Shown here piece by piece: positions 1 through 8,764 of a stretch of DNA of 55,168 bases. The notes under the pieces were generated by a model. That model had not been told where the DNA came from. It saw only the letters and a program-made list of their open reading frames with translations, and searched no databases. Source of the DNA: Clostridiales bacterium (lineage in GTDB: Bacteria; Bacillota; Clostridia; Oscillospirales; CAG-272); the NCBI GenBank assembly GCA_012837425.1, contig DURE01000023.1, positions 1 through 55,168 of the forward strand, in the 5' to 3' direction. The position numbers and the translations under genes were made by a program. The first letter of the stretch is position 1; every line of letters begins with the position of its first letter.

Positions 1-60
1 CCGCCGCGCGGCGGCTAAAAAGCAGGCCTGCGCGCCGATACTACTTAGATGAGGTTTAAA

Positions 61-1320
61 ATGTTTTCAGACAGTCTGGAATGTATAGCAGCAGTTGACC
101 CTGAAACTGCAGAGGCCATTATGGCCGAGTATGAGAGAGAGTCGTCCGGCCTTGAGATGATTGCCTCGGAGAATTTTGTCTCCCCGGCCGTGCTGGCTGC
201 CGCCGGCAGCATTCTGACCAACAAGTATGCCGAGGGCTATCCCTCAAAACGCTATTACGGCGGCTGTGCCTGCGTCGACAGAGTTGAGGAGCTGGCCAGA
301 ACCCGCGCCTGCCGGCTTTTCGGGGCCGAGCACGCCAACGTTCAGCCGCACAGCGGTTCGCAGGCCAACACCGCGGTATATGTCGCCCTGCTAAAGCCCG
401 GCGACACGGTACTCGGCATGAGCCTGGCTCACGGCGGTCACCTGACCCACGGCAGCCCGGTGAACTTCTCGGGCCTTTATTATAACTTTGTTCCCTACGG
501 CGTAGACCCGGAAACCCATCGGATTGATTACGATGCGCTTGAAGACTTAGCAATAAAATGCAAGCCCCGGCTGATAGTTGCCGGCGCCTCGGCCTACCCG
601 CGCTTTATCGATTTTAAGCGCATGAAGCAAATAGCAGACAGGGTCGGCGCGTACTGTATGGTCGACATGGCGCATATAGCCGGGCTTGTTGCCGCCGGCC
701 TGCACCCCTCGCCCTTCCCTCATGCCGATGTGGTAACCACCACCACGCACAAGACCCTGCGCGGCCCGCGCGGCGGCATCATTTTCTGCCGCTCCGAGCT
801 TGCAAAGCAGATAGACAAGGCTATCTTCCCCGGCATACAGGGCGGGCCTCTCATGCACATCATCGCCGCCAAGGCGGTCTGCCTTAAGGAGGCCATGAAG
901 CCCGAGTTTGCCGAATACCAGTGCCAGGTTGTAAAAAACGCCAAAGCCCTCGCCGAGGCTCTGATTGCCGAGGGATTCAGCTTGGTGTCGGGAGGCACCG
1001 ACAACCACCTGATGCTGCTCGATCTGCGCGGTATGAACCTTACCGGCCGGGAGTTTGAGCACCGGCTTGACGAGCTGCACATCACGGTGAACAAGAACAC
1101 AATCCCCAACGACCCGCAGTCGCCCTTTGTCACCTCGGGCGTCCGGGTCGGCACCCCCGCGCTGACCACCCGCGGCATGAAGGAGCCCGAGATGGTGAAA
1201 ATCGCCGGGCTGTTCGGGCTTGCCGCCCGCGATTTTGAGGGCAGTGCTGATTATATCAAAGCCGAGGTTGCCAAGCTCTGCGAAAGTTTCCCGCTTTATA
1301 AGAATAAATGCGTTCGATAA
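61..1320 (+). CDS. glyA: Serine hydroxymethyltransferase
   Basis: PLP enzyme that interconverts serine and glycine and charges tetrahydrofolate with a one-carbon unit, in the cytosol. The protein of about 419 residues has the usual family length. The PLP-lysine motif [14 protein letters not shown] is present, with the lysine at about residue 231, and the N-terminal [13 protein letters not shown] and [15 protein letters not shown] motifs are intact. An in-frame ATG exists at 49, but GATGAGG sits about 6 bases before the ATG at 61, so 61 is preferred. It stands alone on the plus strand, with a strong hairpin terminator 10 bases after its stop. The upstream promoter is outside the window; bases 1-14 are a GC palindrome. 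Confidence 0.97.
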   Translation: MFSDSLECIAAVDPETAEAIMAEYERESSGLEMIASENFVSPAVLAAAGSILTNKYAEGYPSKRYYGGCACVDRVEELARTRACRLFGAEHANVQPHSGSQANTAVYVALLKPGDTVLGMSLAHGGHLTHGSPVNFSGLYYNFVPYGVDPETHRIDYDALEDLAIKCKPRLIVAGASAYPRFIDFKRMKQIADRVGAYCMVDMAHIAGLVAAGLHPSPFPHADVVTTTTHKTLRGPRGGIIFCRSELAKQIDKAIFPGIQGGPLMHIIAAKAVCLKEAMKPEFAEYQCQVVKNAKALAEALIAEGFSLVSGGTDNHLMLLDLRGMNLTGREFEHRLDELHITVNKNTIPNDPQSPFVTSGVRVGTPALTTRGMKEPEMVKIAGLFGLAARDFEGSADYIKAEVAKLCESFPLYKNKCVR

Positions 1321-1330
1321 ACGCGACATT

Positions 1331-1370
1331 GGGCTGCCGCAGGTCAATTGACTGCGGCAGCCCTTCTTTA
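1331..1370 (+). terminator. Rho-independent terminator of glyA
   Basis: GGGCTGCCGCA and its exact complement TGCGGCAGCCC flank a loop of about 11 bases. They are followed by TTCTTTATT. Confidence 0.85.
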
Positions 1371-1393
1371 TTATATGATTCTATCTATGTTCA

Positions 1394-1717
1394 TTTCTTT
1401 GCTTGTGCAAAGAAACGAACCAAAGAAACACGCTCAGGGGGAAAACTACGGTTTCCGCCCTGAAAACCCCCTTCCTCTGCCGCCGCGCACACAGCGCGGC
1501 GGATATAAGGAGCTTGCCATAAAGACACCGGCAAACCGGCTAACACGTCGATGTTATACGCCCGGTTTGCCCATATCGAGTGGTGTCGAATGGGGTGACC
1601 TGTCGACCGCCTACGCGGGGGTTGCTTGTCTTCGCAGGACGAAGTGCACTTATTCCATTGACGGGCGCTCTGCCCCTCTGCGCCGCTCTCGCTCGTCGCG
1701 CTCCGAGAGCGCGACGA
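1394..1717. other. Gene-free region with a series of strong hairpins
   Basis: No convincing gene lies between glyA and spoIVA. This part holds successive inverted repeats: TTTCTTTGC/GCAAAGAAA (1394-1415, 4-base loop), CAGGG..CCCTG (1435-1462), CCGCCGCGC/GCGCGGCGG (1480-1502), GGCAAACCGG/CCGGTTTGCC (1530-1570, with a nested TAACA/TGTTA), CTTGTC-type (about 1627-1646), and TCGTCGCGCTC/GAGCGCGACGA (1693-1717, 3-base loop). Open frames across it are low-complexity and lack ribosome binding sites. It could be a structured RNA or a decayed repeat element; the sequence alone does not decide. Confidence 0.5.
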
Positions 1718-1743
1718 CCAGGCGCACCGGGGCCTCGCGCTGC

Positions 1744-2077
1744 TTTCCCATGTCAGTCAGTAGGCTAATGGCAGCATAGCGCGGGACATGGGCTCCCGCG
1801 CTTCTTTATTAGCGATTTGGTTTAGGAAGTTTTTTGGGATTCTTAAGGGGCTTTTTTCAAAAAAGCCCCTTAAGCGGGGTATGGGGCGGAGCCCCATGCG
1901 CGTCCTTAAGCGGGGGTTCAGGGGCAGCGCCCCGCGCGTTCTCGTCCCAGTCAGCCGGAAAGCTAATGGCAGCTGAGCGCGGGATGTGGGACCCGCGCTT
2001 CTTGACTTGCGAATAAAAAATTTGAAAAGTTCTTGAAGTGGGTTTGGGAGAAACTTCTTTCAAGAAGTTTCTCCCAA
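1744..2077 (-). repeat. Composite block of dispersed 3'-end repeat modules
   Basis: Three module types follow one another downstream of spoIVA (read on the minus strand). The first is a TTGGGAGAAACTTCTT palindrome with short tail (2018-2077). The second is a hairpin of the AGCGCGGGA..TCCCGCGCT type followed by GCTGCCATTAGC; it occurs twice (about 1947-2010 and 1748-1815). The third is a G-rich unit of form CGGGGCGCTGCCCCG..CCCCGCTTAAGGG (1835-1938, two partial copies). The same modules recur at 14350, 15518, 30512, 34675, 53189 and 55091. Confidence 0.8.
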
Positions 2078-2086
2078 GCGTATCTC

Positions 2087-3565
2087 TTACAATATAATGC
2101 AGATAAGCCCGCTGCTGCCTTCGTTTATTATGCGCTCGAGGGTTTCGGAGAGCTTTGTGCGCGACTCCTCGGGCATATGCTCGAGCTTGGTATGCAGCCC
2201 TTCGTTGATAAGCTCGTAGAGCGACTTGCCGAACATGTTTGACTCCCAGATCCGCTCGGGGTTATCCTCAAACTCGCGCAGCATATATTTGACAAGGTCC
2301 TCGGACTGCTGCTCGGTGCCGACAATCGGGTTAATTTCGGCCTCGATGTTCGCCCTTATCATATGTATAGACTGTGCCGAAGCCCGCAGCCGCACGCCGT
2401 AGCCGCCGGCCTGTTTGACTATCTCGGGGTTTTCAAGCCGCAGGTCCTCAATTGTCGGCATCACTATTCCGTAGCCCTTCTCCTCGGCGGCAGAGAGCGC
2501 GTCGGCCACCCGCTCATATTCGGATTTCATGGCAGCAAAGTCGCGCAGATGGCGGATCAGTTCCTCCTCGCCCGAGATGTCAAATCCGGTAAGCTCGCTG
2601 ACTATATCGTAATACAGGCCGTCCTTGAAGTCAACCGCAATTATCGCTTTCCCGTTGCCCAGATTGATACTCTGCACCTCGGCGAACTTGACGTATTCGT
2701 TGTCATTAAGCTCGTGGAAGGCGTCTATTATGTCCCCGGTCTTGCTCACCCGACCGGCGCAGTTTTTGACGCTCTCGAGCAGCGACACCCTGATGCGGTG
2801 ACTGTCCTCAAGCGCTGCGGTCCATTCGGGCAGCTTTATTGTAATTTCGGTCACCGGGAACTCATGGAGTACCAGCTCAAGGATATGGCGGATGTCTTCT
2901 GCATCAAGGTCAAGGCAGCTCACCAGCGCCACCGGGACCTTGTATTTGGCCTCAAGCTCGTAGGCCAGCGCAATAGATTTGTCGGAGGCGGGGTTAGCAG
3001 AGTTTAGTATCATGGCAAAGGGCTTTCCGAGCTGTTTTAGCTCCCTGACCACCCGCTCCTCGGCCTCGACATAGCTCTCGCGCTTGATGTCCCCGATAGT
3101 GCCGTCGGTGGTCACCAGCATACCGATGGTACTGTGCTCGGTTATCACCTTGTAGGTCCCGAGCTCGGCGGCCTGCACAAAGGGCATCGGCTCGGCCTGC
3201 CACGGGGTGTTCACCATCCGGGGCTGACCGTTCTCGATAGTCCCCAGAGCCTCGGGCACGACATAGCCGACACAGTCTATCATCTTTACCCGAAAGGACG
3301 CGACGCCGTCGATAACCACCGGCACGGCCTCGTCGGGTATGAATTTGGGCTCGGTGGTCATAACCGTCTTGCCGGCCGCGCTCTGGGGCATTTCGTCGCG
3401 CGCGCGCTCGCGGCTGTACCCCTCGGCGATATTGGGAAGGACAAGCGCCTCCATAAACCGCTTGATGAAGGTTGATTTACCGGTCCTCACCGGACCCACC
3501 ACACCGATATAAATATCCCCGCCGGTCCGCTCGGCAATATCTTTATAAATGGAATGCTCAGGCAT
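2087..3565 (-). CDS. spoIVA: Stage IV sporulation protein A, spore coat ATPase
   Basis: ATPase that polymerises on the forespore surface to form the base layer of the spore coat. The 492 residues match the usual family length exactly. The N-terminus MPEHSIYKDIAERTGGDIYI is diagnostic, the Walker A motif GPVRTGKST lies at residues 24-32, and the C-terminus ends GLICIIL as in the family. A longer frame reaches 3613, but the ATG at 3565 has GGGAGGA about 7 bases upstream. That site lies inside a long stem (3573-3610). The gene shows the organism belongs to an endospore-forming line. A sporulation sigma-E promoter was looked for and not convincingly found. A repeat block follows the stop by 9 bases. 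Confidence 0.96.
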   Translation of the reverse strand: MPEHSIYKDIAERTGGDIYIGVVGPVRTGKSTFIKRFMEALVLPNIAEGYSRERARDEMPQSAAGKTVMTTEPKFIPDEAVPVVIDGVASFRVKMIDCVGYVVPEALGTIENGQPRMVNTPWQAEPMPFVQAAELGTYKVITEHSTIGMLVTTDGTIGDIKRESYVEAEERVVRELKQLGKPFAMILNSANPASDKSIALAYELEAKYKVPVALVSCLDLDAEDIRHILELVLHEFPVTEITIKLPEWTAALEDSHRIRVSLLESVKNCAGRVSKTGDIIDAFHELNDNEYVKFAEVQSINLGNGKAIIAVDFKDGLYYDIVSELTGFDISGEEELIRHLRDFAAMKSEYERVADALSAAEEKGYGIVMPTIEDLRLENPEIVKQAGGYGVRLRASAQSIHMIRANIEAEINPIVGTEQQSEDLVKYMLREFEDNPERIWESNMFGKSLYELINEGLHTKLEHMPEESRTKLSETLERIINEGSSGLICIIL

Positions 3566-3572
3566 AAAAATA

Positions 3573-3610
3573 TCCTCCCGTATATTTATCACTAAAAATA
3601 TATGGGAGGA
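3573..3610 (-). promoter_or_regulatory. Hairpin burying the spoIVA ribosome binding site
   Basis: In the spoIVA mRNA, UCCUCCC plus AU-rich bases (3596-3610) pairs with the complementary AU-rich bases plus GGGAGGA (3573-3587). Fourteen of 15 positions pair, around an 8-base loop. The GGGAGGA is the ribosome binding site, so the stem would hide it. It could instead be a DNA dyad for a sporulation regulator. Confidence 0.6.
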
Positions 3611-3670
3611 CAATATAAGTTAGAACACGCTTGTTCTTTTATTTGGCGGACAAGCGGCCTCTGCCTTTGC

Positions 3671-5194
3671 TCAGTTTCTGTTGAAGGCCTCCACAAAGTC
3701 GCGCAGTTTGCTTACCGCCGGCTGCTGCAGCGCCTTGAATCTTGAGGCGAGGATATTTGAACCCGAGTTTATCGAGTCGCGGATTGATATGTAGAGCGGC
3801 CGCTCAAACTGGTAGCCGTATGCCAGTTCAAAGGGCGAGGTGATTCCGTTTCTTATCACATCTATCATCCTTGAGGAGGGCTCATCCTGGGCGTATTTGA
3901 GCTTGAGAGCGGTTTCGTAGTATTTGGGCAGGACGTGTACGTTTGTGTATCTCATCATGGCCTGAACCAGAAGGCTTACTTCCCCGGGGATGCGGCAGGT
4001 GGAGGGGATTGCCCCCATCTCGGCGGTGTCGTGCACCGTGGTGTAGTACTGCTCCTGCCCGGCGGTCAGCTTGGGATAAGGCAGGAGCCCCACCCCCTTC
4101 ATGCCGCGCAGCGCGCTCTCCTCAAGGTCGCCTATTCGGAAATAGTTTAGGAACAGCGACTCGCCCGAGGTGAATTTTGACATTATAGTGTCGGTTTTGA
4201 ACTGGTAATTTGCCCCCCTGCTGCGGTAAATGCTCATAATCGTGTCGCAGAGCGAGGAAGCGCGATCGGTGTCGGTTATCATCGAGGGCTGGTTTTCGTA
4301 ATTGAAGGTCACCGAGCGCACGTTGCTGCTGAAAATGAAGGGATAGAGCGAGCCCTCGGCCCCCGGCATGATAATGCCGAAATTGTCGGTAAGGTCGGTC
4401 AGCCCGTCGCCGTTTTTGTCAGCATAAGCGCCCTCAACAAGCTCAAGCAGCCGGGAATATGTCCAGCCGCCGTCCTCGACCAGCGCATAAAGCTCGTCGG
4501 GCGAGCCGTAGAGGTCGGTATACATATTCGTGTTGAAGTAGAGCGCGTGGGCGTTGCGGAGCACGTCGATAAAGAAGTCGCCGGCCATGATGTAGAGCCT
4601 CGAGTCGCTCACGGTCAGCTCCTTCATGTAGTCGTAGTACCAGCCGCCGGCCTCAAAATCAAAGTGGCTGACATAAGCCCTGTCGTCGAGCAGGTTGAAG
4701 AGGTAGCCGTTGAAGGCCGCCCGCACCAGCGCGTACTGGTCGTTGATAATCAGGTCGCAAAAGTCCTCTCCGGCCCTTACCGGAACCGATATTGAGTCGA
4801 GTACCTGATTGTAGTTGAGGTTGACATGCGTGAATTTCATCACGCAGCCCAGCGTCTCTCCAATGGCTATATTGCGCTCGTAAACCTCGTCGTTGACTAT
4901 GTCGCCGCTGAGCCTGCCGCTGCCCTCAATGTACTTGTTTGAGCTTGACATGCCGTTGCCGTTGTCAACGATATTGGTGCTTGTGTGAATGCGGATTTCC
5001 CTCCCGCCCAGGTTGGCGCTCTTAAAGAACTCAAGCACGTCGGTCTCGGGCAGGGTTTCGGAGTCTGGCGCGTCGGTCTCTCCCCCGCCGGAAATGTCGG
5101 CCGAGCTTTCATTCTCATTGTCGGCCGGGCCGGCGCAGGAAACTAAAAACACAAGGGATAAAAGGATTAGCGCTGTACTTATGATTCTCGACAT
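3671..5194 (-). CDS. Lipoprotein resembling extracellular solute-binding proteins
   Basis: A secreted lipoprotein of about 507 residues. The signal peptide MSRIISTALILLSLVFLVSC ends in a lipobox with Cys20. An acidic Ser/Glu linker (about 21-50) and a domain of about 450 residues follow. The order and spacing of segments such as DLIINDQYALVRAAFNGYL, GAYADKNGDGLTDLTDNFGI and YTNVHVLPKYYETALKLKYA resemble ABC-transporter sugar-binding lipoproteins. No permease or ATPase gene is nearby, so transport is uncertain. The start at 5194 is preferred over 5224 because GGAAGGAG lies just upstream of it. It sits between coaD and spoIVA on the same strand. Confidence 0.7.
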   Translation of the reverse strand: MSRIISTALILLSLVFLVSCAGPADNENESSADISGGGETDAPDSETLPETDVLEFFKSANLGGREIRIHTSTNIVDNGNGMSSSNKYIEGSGRLSGDIVNDEVYERNIAIGETLGCVMKFTHVNLNYNQVLDSISVPVRAGEDFCDLIINDQYALVRAAFNGYLFNLLDDRAYVSHFDFEAGGWYYDYMKELTVSDSRLYIMAGDFFIDVLRNAHALYFNTNMYTDLYGSPDELYALVEDGGWTYSRLLELVEGAYADKNGDGLTDLTDNFGIIMPGAEGSLYPFIFSSNVRSVTFNYENQPSMITDTDRASSLCDTIMSIYRSRGANYQFKTDTIMSKFTSGESLFLNYFRIGDLEESALRGMKGVGLLPYPKLTAGQEQYYTTVHDTAEMGAIPSTCRIPGEVSLLVQAMMRYTNVHVLPKYYETALKLKYAQDEPSSRMIDVIRNGITSPFELAYGYQFERPLYISIRDSINSGSNILASRFKALQQPAVSKLRDFVEAFNRN

Positions 5195-5245
5195 CACAGG
5201 CTCCTTCCTTTCCGCGGGCTGCAAAGCCCCCTTATATATTAAATT

Positions 5246-5716
5246 TTAGCCGTTCTTTATCAGCTCGACCGAGTCGGGGTGCACCAGCCCGTCAAGCGCG
5301 CACCCGTATTTTATAAGCTCGCGCACAAAGGCCGAGCAGACAAAGCCGTATTCGGCCGAGGTCGGGATGAACAGCGTCTCTGCCTTCATGCCAAGATGCT
5401 TGTTTATTCCGCAGAGCATCATCTCATAGCCGAAATCGGTCTCGTTGCGCACCCCTTTGACTACCGCCACGGCGCCGAGTTTTTCGACAAGGTCGACGAG
5501 CAGCCCCCCTGCGGTAATAACCTCCACATTATCAAGCCCCGCGCAGGAAACCTCGGCAATAGCTTTACGCCGGTTAAAATCAAACATTCCCTTTTTTTCG
5601 GGGTTTTCCATTATCGCGACATAAACCTTGTCGAAAAGTCCTGCCGCACGTCTGGCTATGTCGAGGTGTCCGAGCGTGAAGGGGTCGAAGCTCCCCGGAA
5701 ATATGCAGGTGTTCAT
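5246..5716 (-). CDS. coaD: Phosphopantetheine adenylyltransferase
   Basis: Penultimate step of coenzyme A synthesis: it transfers AMP from ATP to 4'-phosphopantetheine. At 156 residues it has the standard length. The nucleotidyltransferase signature GSFDPFTLGH is at residues 8-17, VVKGVRNETDFGYE is intact, and the C-terminal ATP-binding segment reads TSAEYGFVCSAFVREL; the usual double-serine there is altered to CSA. It is 74 bases after rsmD, an association often seen in Bacillota (rsmD-coaD). Confidence 0.95.
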   Translation of the reverse strand: MNTCIFPGSFDPFTLGHLDIARRAAGLFDKVYVAIMENPEKKGMFDFNRRKAIAEVSCAGLDNVEVITAGGLLVDLVEKLGAVAVVKGVRNETDFGYEMMLCGINKHLGMKAETLFIPTSAEYGFVCSAFVRELIKYGCALDGLVHPDSVELIKNG

Positions 5717-5790
5717 TATGTTGTTTCTCTCCTGTATTTTATGAATATGTGAAGTGTTTTGCTGCCCTCCGGCTCAGACAATCCGTCTGC

Positions 5791-6357
5791 TCAGGTTTGG
5801 CTCACTACAGGTCTGAGCAATGTGATGCATGCAATCCCGTGCTTTCTGGTTTTTATTATTTCGTACCGACTGCATACCGTTTGCTGCCCGAACACATCTG
5901 CCTCCCCGCCCTCGCAGACAATCAGCGCCGCGGGGCTGAGCAGGCCGTATTTGTCAAGCAGCTCAAGTGATTTTGCCAAAAGCCCCTGCCCGTAGGGCGG
6001 GTCTAGGAAGACTATATCAAACCTTGCTCTCCCCGAGAGTCGTCCGAGAATTTCGGCATAGTCGCCCCGAAGTATGGTGCAATTATCAAGCAGCCTGGTC
6101 TTTTCGGCGTTCTTTCTGATAGCTGCAACAGCCTCGGGCGAACTGTCGACAAAGGTCGCGTGAAGGGCGCCCCGGCTCAGCGCCTCAAGCCCCATCTGCC
6201 CTGTGCCGGCAAAGAGATCGAGCACCTCCCGGCCCTCAGTATCAAATTGAATCATCGAAAAAACCGCTTCCTTCACCCGCTCGGCCGTCGGGCGGGTTTG
6301 CAGACCCGCGGGCACCTGCAGGCGGGTGCCGCGCGCCTTTCCGGTTATAATGCGCAT
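5791..6357 (-). CDS. rsmD: 16S rRNA (guanine(966)-N(2))-methyltransferase
   Basis: SAM-dependent methylation of G966 in 16S rRNA. The 188-residue protein shows MRIITGKARGTRL at the start, TRPTAERVKEAVF, the SAM-binding loop DLFAGTGQMGLEALSRGA and the catalytic DPPYG. A longer frame starts at 6402. The ATG at 6357 fits both the family N-terminus and the AGGAG 11 bases before it. It lies 53 bases after uvrC and before coaD on the same strand. Confidence 0.95.
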   Translation of the reverse strand: MRIITGKARGTRLQVPAGLQTRPTAERVKEAVFSMIQFDTEGREVLDLFAGTGQMGLEALSRGALHATFVDSSPEAVAAIRKNAEKTRLLDNCTILRGDYAEILGRLSGRARFDIVFLDPPYGQGLLAKSLELLDKYGLLSPAALIVCEGGEADVFGQQTVCSRYEIIKTRKHGIACITLLRPVVSQT

Positions 6358-6410
6358 TATTGTGCCCGCTCCTATCTTACCATAAAATAGCGATAATATC
6401 AAGCTACATG

Positions 6411-8243
6411 TTATTTTTTCCTGAAATGATTATACACCGCCTCGGCATCGCGCTTTGATATTCCCTTCACCGCCGCAATATCGCCTAATTCTGCGCTTTT
6501 GATGGCCGCCAGCCCGCCGAAGTGCACGAGCAGGAGCCTTGCCTTTTTATCCCCGATGCCGGGTATTTCGGTGAGCGAGGATTTTCTCAACGTCTTTCGC
6601 TTGGCCTTTTCGGTTTTTTTCGAGCTGAAGCGGTGGGCTTCCTCCTGAATCGAGTATATGAGCATAAATATCTGCCGCTCTCTTGCGATATTTATCTCGC
6701 CGGTATCGCTGCAGAGCGCGCGGGTCTTATGGTACTCGTCCTTGACCATGCCGAAAACCGGAATATCAAGCCCTTTCTCTTCAAGCAGCCGGCGTATGGT
6801 CGAGACATGCCCCCGCCCGCCGTCAAGCAGAATAAGGTCGGGAAACTCAGAAAACGAGTCCGAGCCGTCTCCCAGCCGCGCCACCCTGCGGGATATTGCC
6901 TCGCTCATGGCAGCATAATCGTCAGTCCCTTCAACGCCGCGGATCGAAAAGCTGCGGTAGTCGCCCTTCCTGAATTTCCCGTCGGCAACCACAATCATGC
7001 CGCAGCGCATATGCTCGCTCCCGATGTTTGACACGTCGTATGCCTCAATGCGCGCAGGATAAGTCTTGAGTCCGAGCAGCTCGGCCAGACGCAAGAGGAG
7101 TCTCTCGTCCTTCTGCACTTCCTCGCGGTATGCCCGAACAGCCTCGGCGGCATTTGCCAGCGCCAGCTCGCAGAGTCCCTTTGCCTCGCCGCGCCGGGGT
7201 GAGATAACACTGATGTTTCTGCCCGCAAGCTCCGACAGACAGGCCGTGAGCGCCGCGTTGGCCTCCTCGTCAAGCGGGAAGGAGAGTAGTACCCTTGAGG
7301 GGACATAGTCCCGGGCACGGTAGTACCCGCAGATGAAGGCCGACATTCCCTCGGCGTCGGCAATCTCCTCCGCGCCGAAGGGATAGTCGCTCTTGTCGCT
7401 CAGCACGCCGTCGCGCACCGAGAGGACCGAGACAGCCGAGCAGTCGCCGCCGTCGAACAGGGCGAACACGTCGGCCTCCTCGCCCGGCGCAAATACCACC
7501 TTTTGCTTTTCGCGCAGCGAGTCGAGTGCGGCTATGATGTCGCGGCAGCGCGCCGCCTCTTCAAACCTCTCCTCCTCGGCAGAGGTTTGCATCCGTTCGG
7601 TCAGCTCGCGCCTGAGCGCCGAGGTGTTGCCGCCAAGAATCTGAGCGGCGCCCTTTATCAGCCCGGCATATTCCTCTTGGCTGACCTCACCGGTGCAGAC
7701 ACCGCAGCAGCGCCCCATCTGATAATAAATACAGGGCCGCCCCCGGCCGATATCCCTCGGAAACCTGCGCTTGCAGGAGGGCAGCTTCAGCGCCTTGTTT
7801 ACCGCCCCCAATACCGAATAAACCGTCGAAGTGGAGGAATAGGGGCCGTAGTATTTTGCCCCGTCGTCCTCGCGCCGGCGGGTCCAGACAAGGCGCGGAT
7901 AATCGCCTTTTGTAATTTTTATATACGGATAGGATTTCGCGTCCTTGAGCTTGATGTTGTATTTCGGCGAATGCTGCTTTATAAAGGCGTTCTCAAGTGT
8001 CAGCGCCTCTATCTCGGTGCTGCAAATAACTACCTCAAAGTCCCGGACAAGAGAGGCCATTCGCTCGGTCTTCGGGTTTTTTCCGCCGGCCTGAAAGTAC
8101 TGAGAGACCCGGTTTTTAAGCCTGCGCGACTTGCCGACGTAGATAACGCGGCCGGCCCTGTCGCGCATGATATAAACCCCGGGGCAGGCCGGCAGCAAGT
8201 TTGCCTTGTTGAGCAGATATTCGGTTCTCGCCTGGTCTCTCAT
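6411..8243 (-). CDS. uvrC: Excinuclease ABC subunit C
   Basis: Nuclease subunit of nucleotide excision repair; it cuts on both sides of a lesion in complex with UvrB. The 610 residues are full length. The GIY-YIG nuclease domain is N-terminal (VYI at 23-25, YVGK at 35-38). A central UVR motif lies near 205-240, the RNase H-like C-terminal nuclease contains LLDGGRGHVSTI, and helix-hairpin-helix pairs are at the end (EIPGIGDKKARLLL, VKGISKRDAEAV). A four-cysteine segment near 160-185 (SCKRRF.., GRPCIYYQMGRCCGVCTG) fits the Fe-S cluster region. GGAGA stands 6 bases before the ATG. Confidence 0.97.
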   Translation of the reverse strand: MRDQARTEYLLNKANLLPACPGVYIMRDRAGRVIYVGKSRRLKNRVSQYFQAGGKNPKTERMASLVRDFEVVICSTEIEALTLENAFIKQHSPKYNIKLKDAKSYPYIKITKGDYPRLVWTRRREDDGAKYYGPYSSTSTVYSVLGAVNKALKLPSCKRRFPRDIGRGRPCIYYQMGRCCGVCTGEVSQEEYAGLIKGAAQILGGNTSALRRELTERMQTSAEEERFEEAARCRDIIAALDSLREKQKVVFAPGEEADVFALFDGGDCSAVSVLSVRDGVLSDKSDYPFGAEEIADAEGMSAFICGYYRARDYVPSRVLLSFPLDEEANAALTACLSELAGRNISVISPRRGEAKGLCELALANAAEAVRAYREEVQKDERLLLRLAELLGLKTYPARIEAYDVSNIGSEHMRCGMIVVADGKFRKGDYRSFSIRGVEGTDDYAAMSEAISRRVARLGDGSDSFSEFPDLILLDGGRGHVSTIRRLLEEKGLDIPVFGMVKDEYHKTRALCSDTGEINIARERQIFMLIYSIQEEAHRFSSKKTEKAKRKTLRKSSLTEIPGIGDKKARLLLVHFGGLAAIKSAELGDIAAVKGISKRDAEAVYNHFRKK

Positions 8244-8300
8244 TTTGTTCTCCGATGTGTAGTTTGGCTAAATATAATTGTTCCTGGTTCACATGTATTA

Positions 8301-8333
8301 AAACAGCGGGAGCATAGCTCTCCCGCCTGTTTT
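8301..8333 (-). terminator. Terminator of the HPr gene
   Basis: AAACAGCGGGAG and CTCCCGCcTGTTTT form an 11-12 bp stem with a 7-base loop, followed on the minus strand by TTTTAATA. It lies between the HPr and uvrC genes. Confidence 0.75.
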
Positions 8334-8349
8334 GTTTTATGCGATATTA

Positions 8350-8613
8350 TCATTCGGTAAAGCCGCTGTCAATAAGTGCGGCCAGACCGTCAATAGCCTC
8401 TTCTTCATCCGGCCCTTCGGCACGCAAAGTTATGGTCATTCCTTTGGCAATTCCGAGTGAGAGCACCCCGAGCAAACTCTTAGCGCTGACAGTGCGGTCA
8501 TCTTTTTCAATCTTAATCACCGATCGATAGGTGTTGGCCTTCTGTACAAAAAAAGTAGCCGGTCTTGCGTGAAGGCCGATATTGTTGGTGATTGTAACAT
8601 CACGTGATACCAT
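8350..8613 (-). CDS. ptsH: Phosphocarrier protein HPr
   Basis: Small phosphocarrier of the sugar phosphotransferase system. The 87-residue protein carries GLHARPAT with the active-site His at position 15, and KSLLGVLSLG with Ser46, the site phosphorylated by HPr kinase in Bacillota. Keeping His15 argues for HPr rather than Crh, which lacks it. The ATG at 8613 has CAGGAG 8 bases upstream and a sigma-A-type promoter about 40 bases away, so the longer frame to 8664 is not used. It is a single-gene unit with its own promoter and terminator; ptsI is not adjacent. Confidence 0.93.
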   Translation of the reverse strand: MVSRDVTITNNIGLHARPATFFVQKANTYRSVIKIEKDDRTVSAKSLLGVLSLGIAKGMTITLRAEGPDEEEAIDGLAALIDSGFTE

Positions 8614-8654
8614 AATAATACTCCTGTTTTCACAACGTGCGTGTCGGTAAAATA

Positions 8655-8683
8655 AGTATAACAAAACGGGGGACTAAAATCAA
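8655..8683 (-). promoter_or_regulatory. Sigma-A promoter of the HPr gene
   Basis: On the minus strand TTGATT (8678-8683), a 17-base spacer, then TATACT (8655-8660), giving a leader of about 35 bases. Confidence 0.7.
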
Positions 8684-8764
8684 TAGCATTTTATTTGTAT
8701 TTTTAAATGAATTTTTTTATATTACCGCAAATGTAATGGGGCAATTCACACATATTTCGGCCGA

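Noticed and set aside
1348-1976. Open frames between glyA and spoIVA (e.g. 1348-1779, 1788-1976)
   Set aside because: They run through terminators, hairpins and repeat modules, have low-complexity Arg/Pro-rich translations and no ribosome binding sites.
2363-3475. Long plus-strand frames opposite spoIVA
   Set aside because: Antisense shadows of a well-supported gene; no ribosome binding sites, compositions rich in His/Gly/Val from the opposite strand.
3566-3670. Sigma-E promoter for spoIVA
   Set aside because: CATATATT and TTATATT strings occur but not with the 13-15 base spacing of sigma-E promoters, so no call was made.
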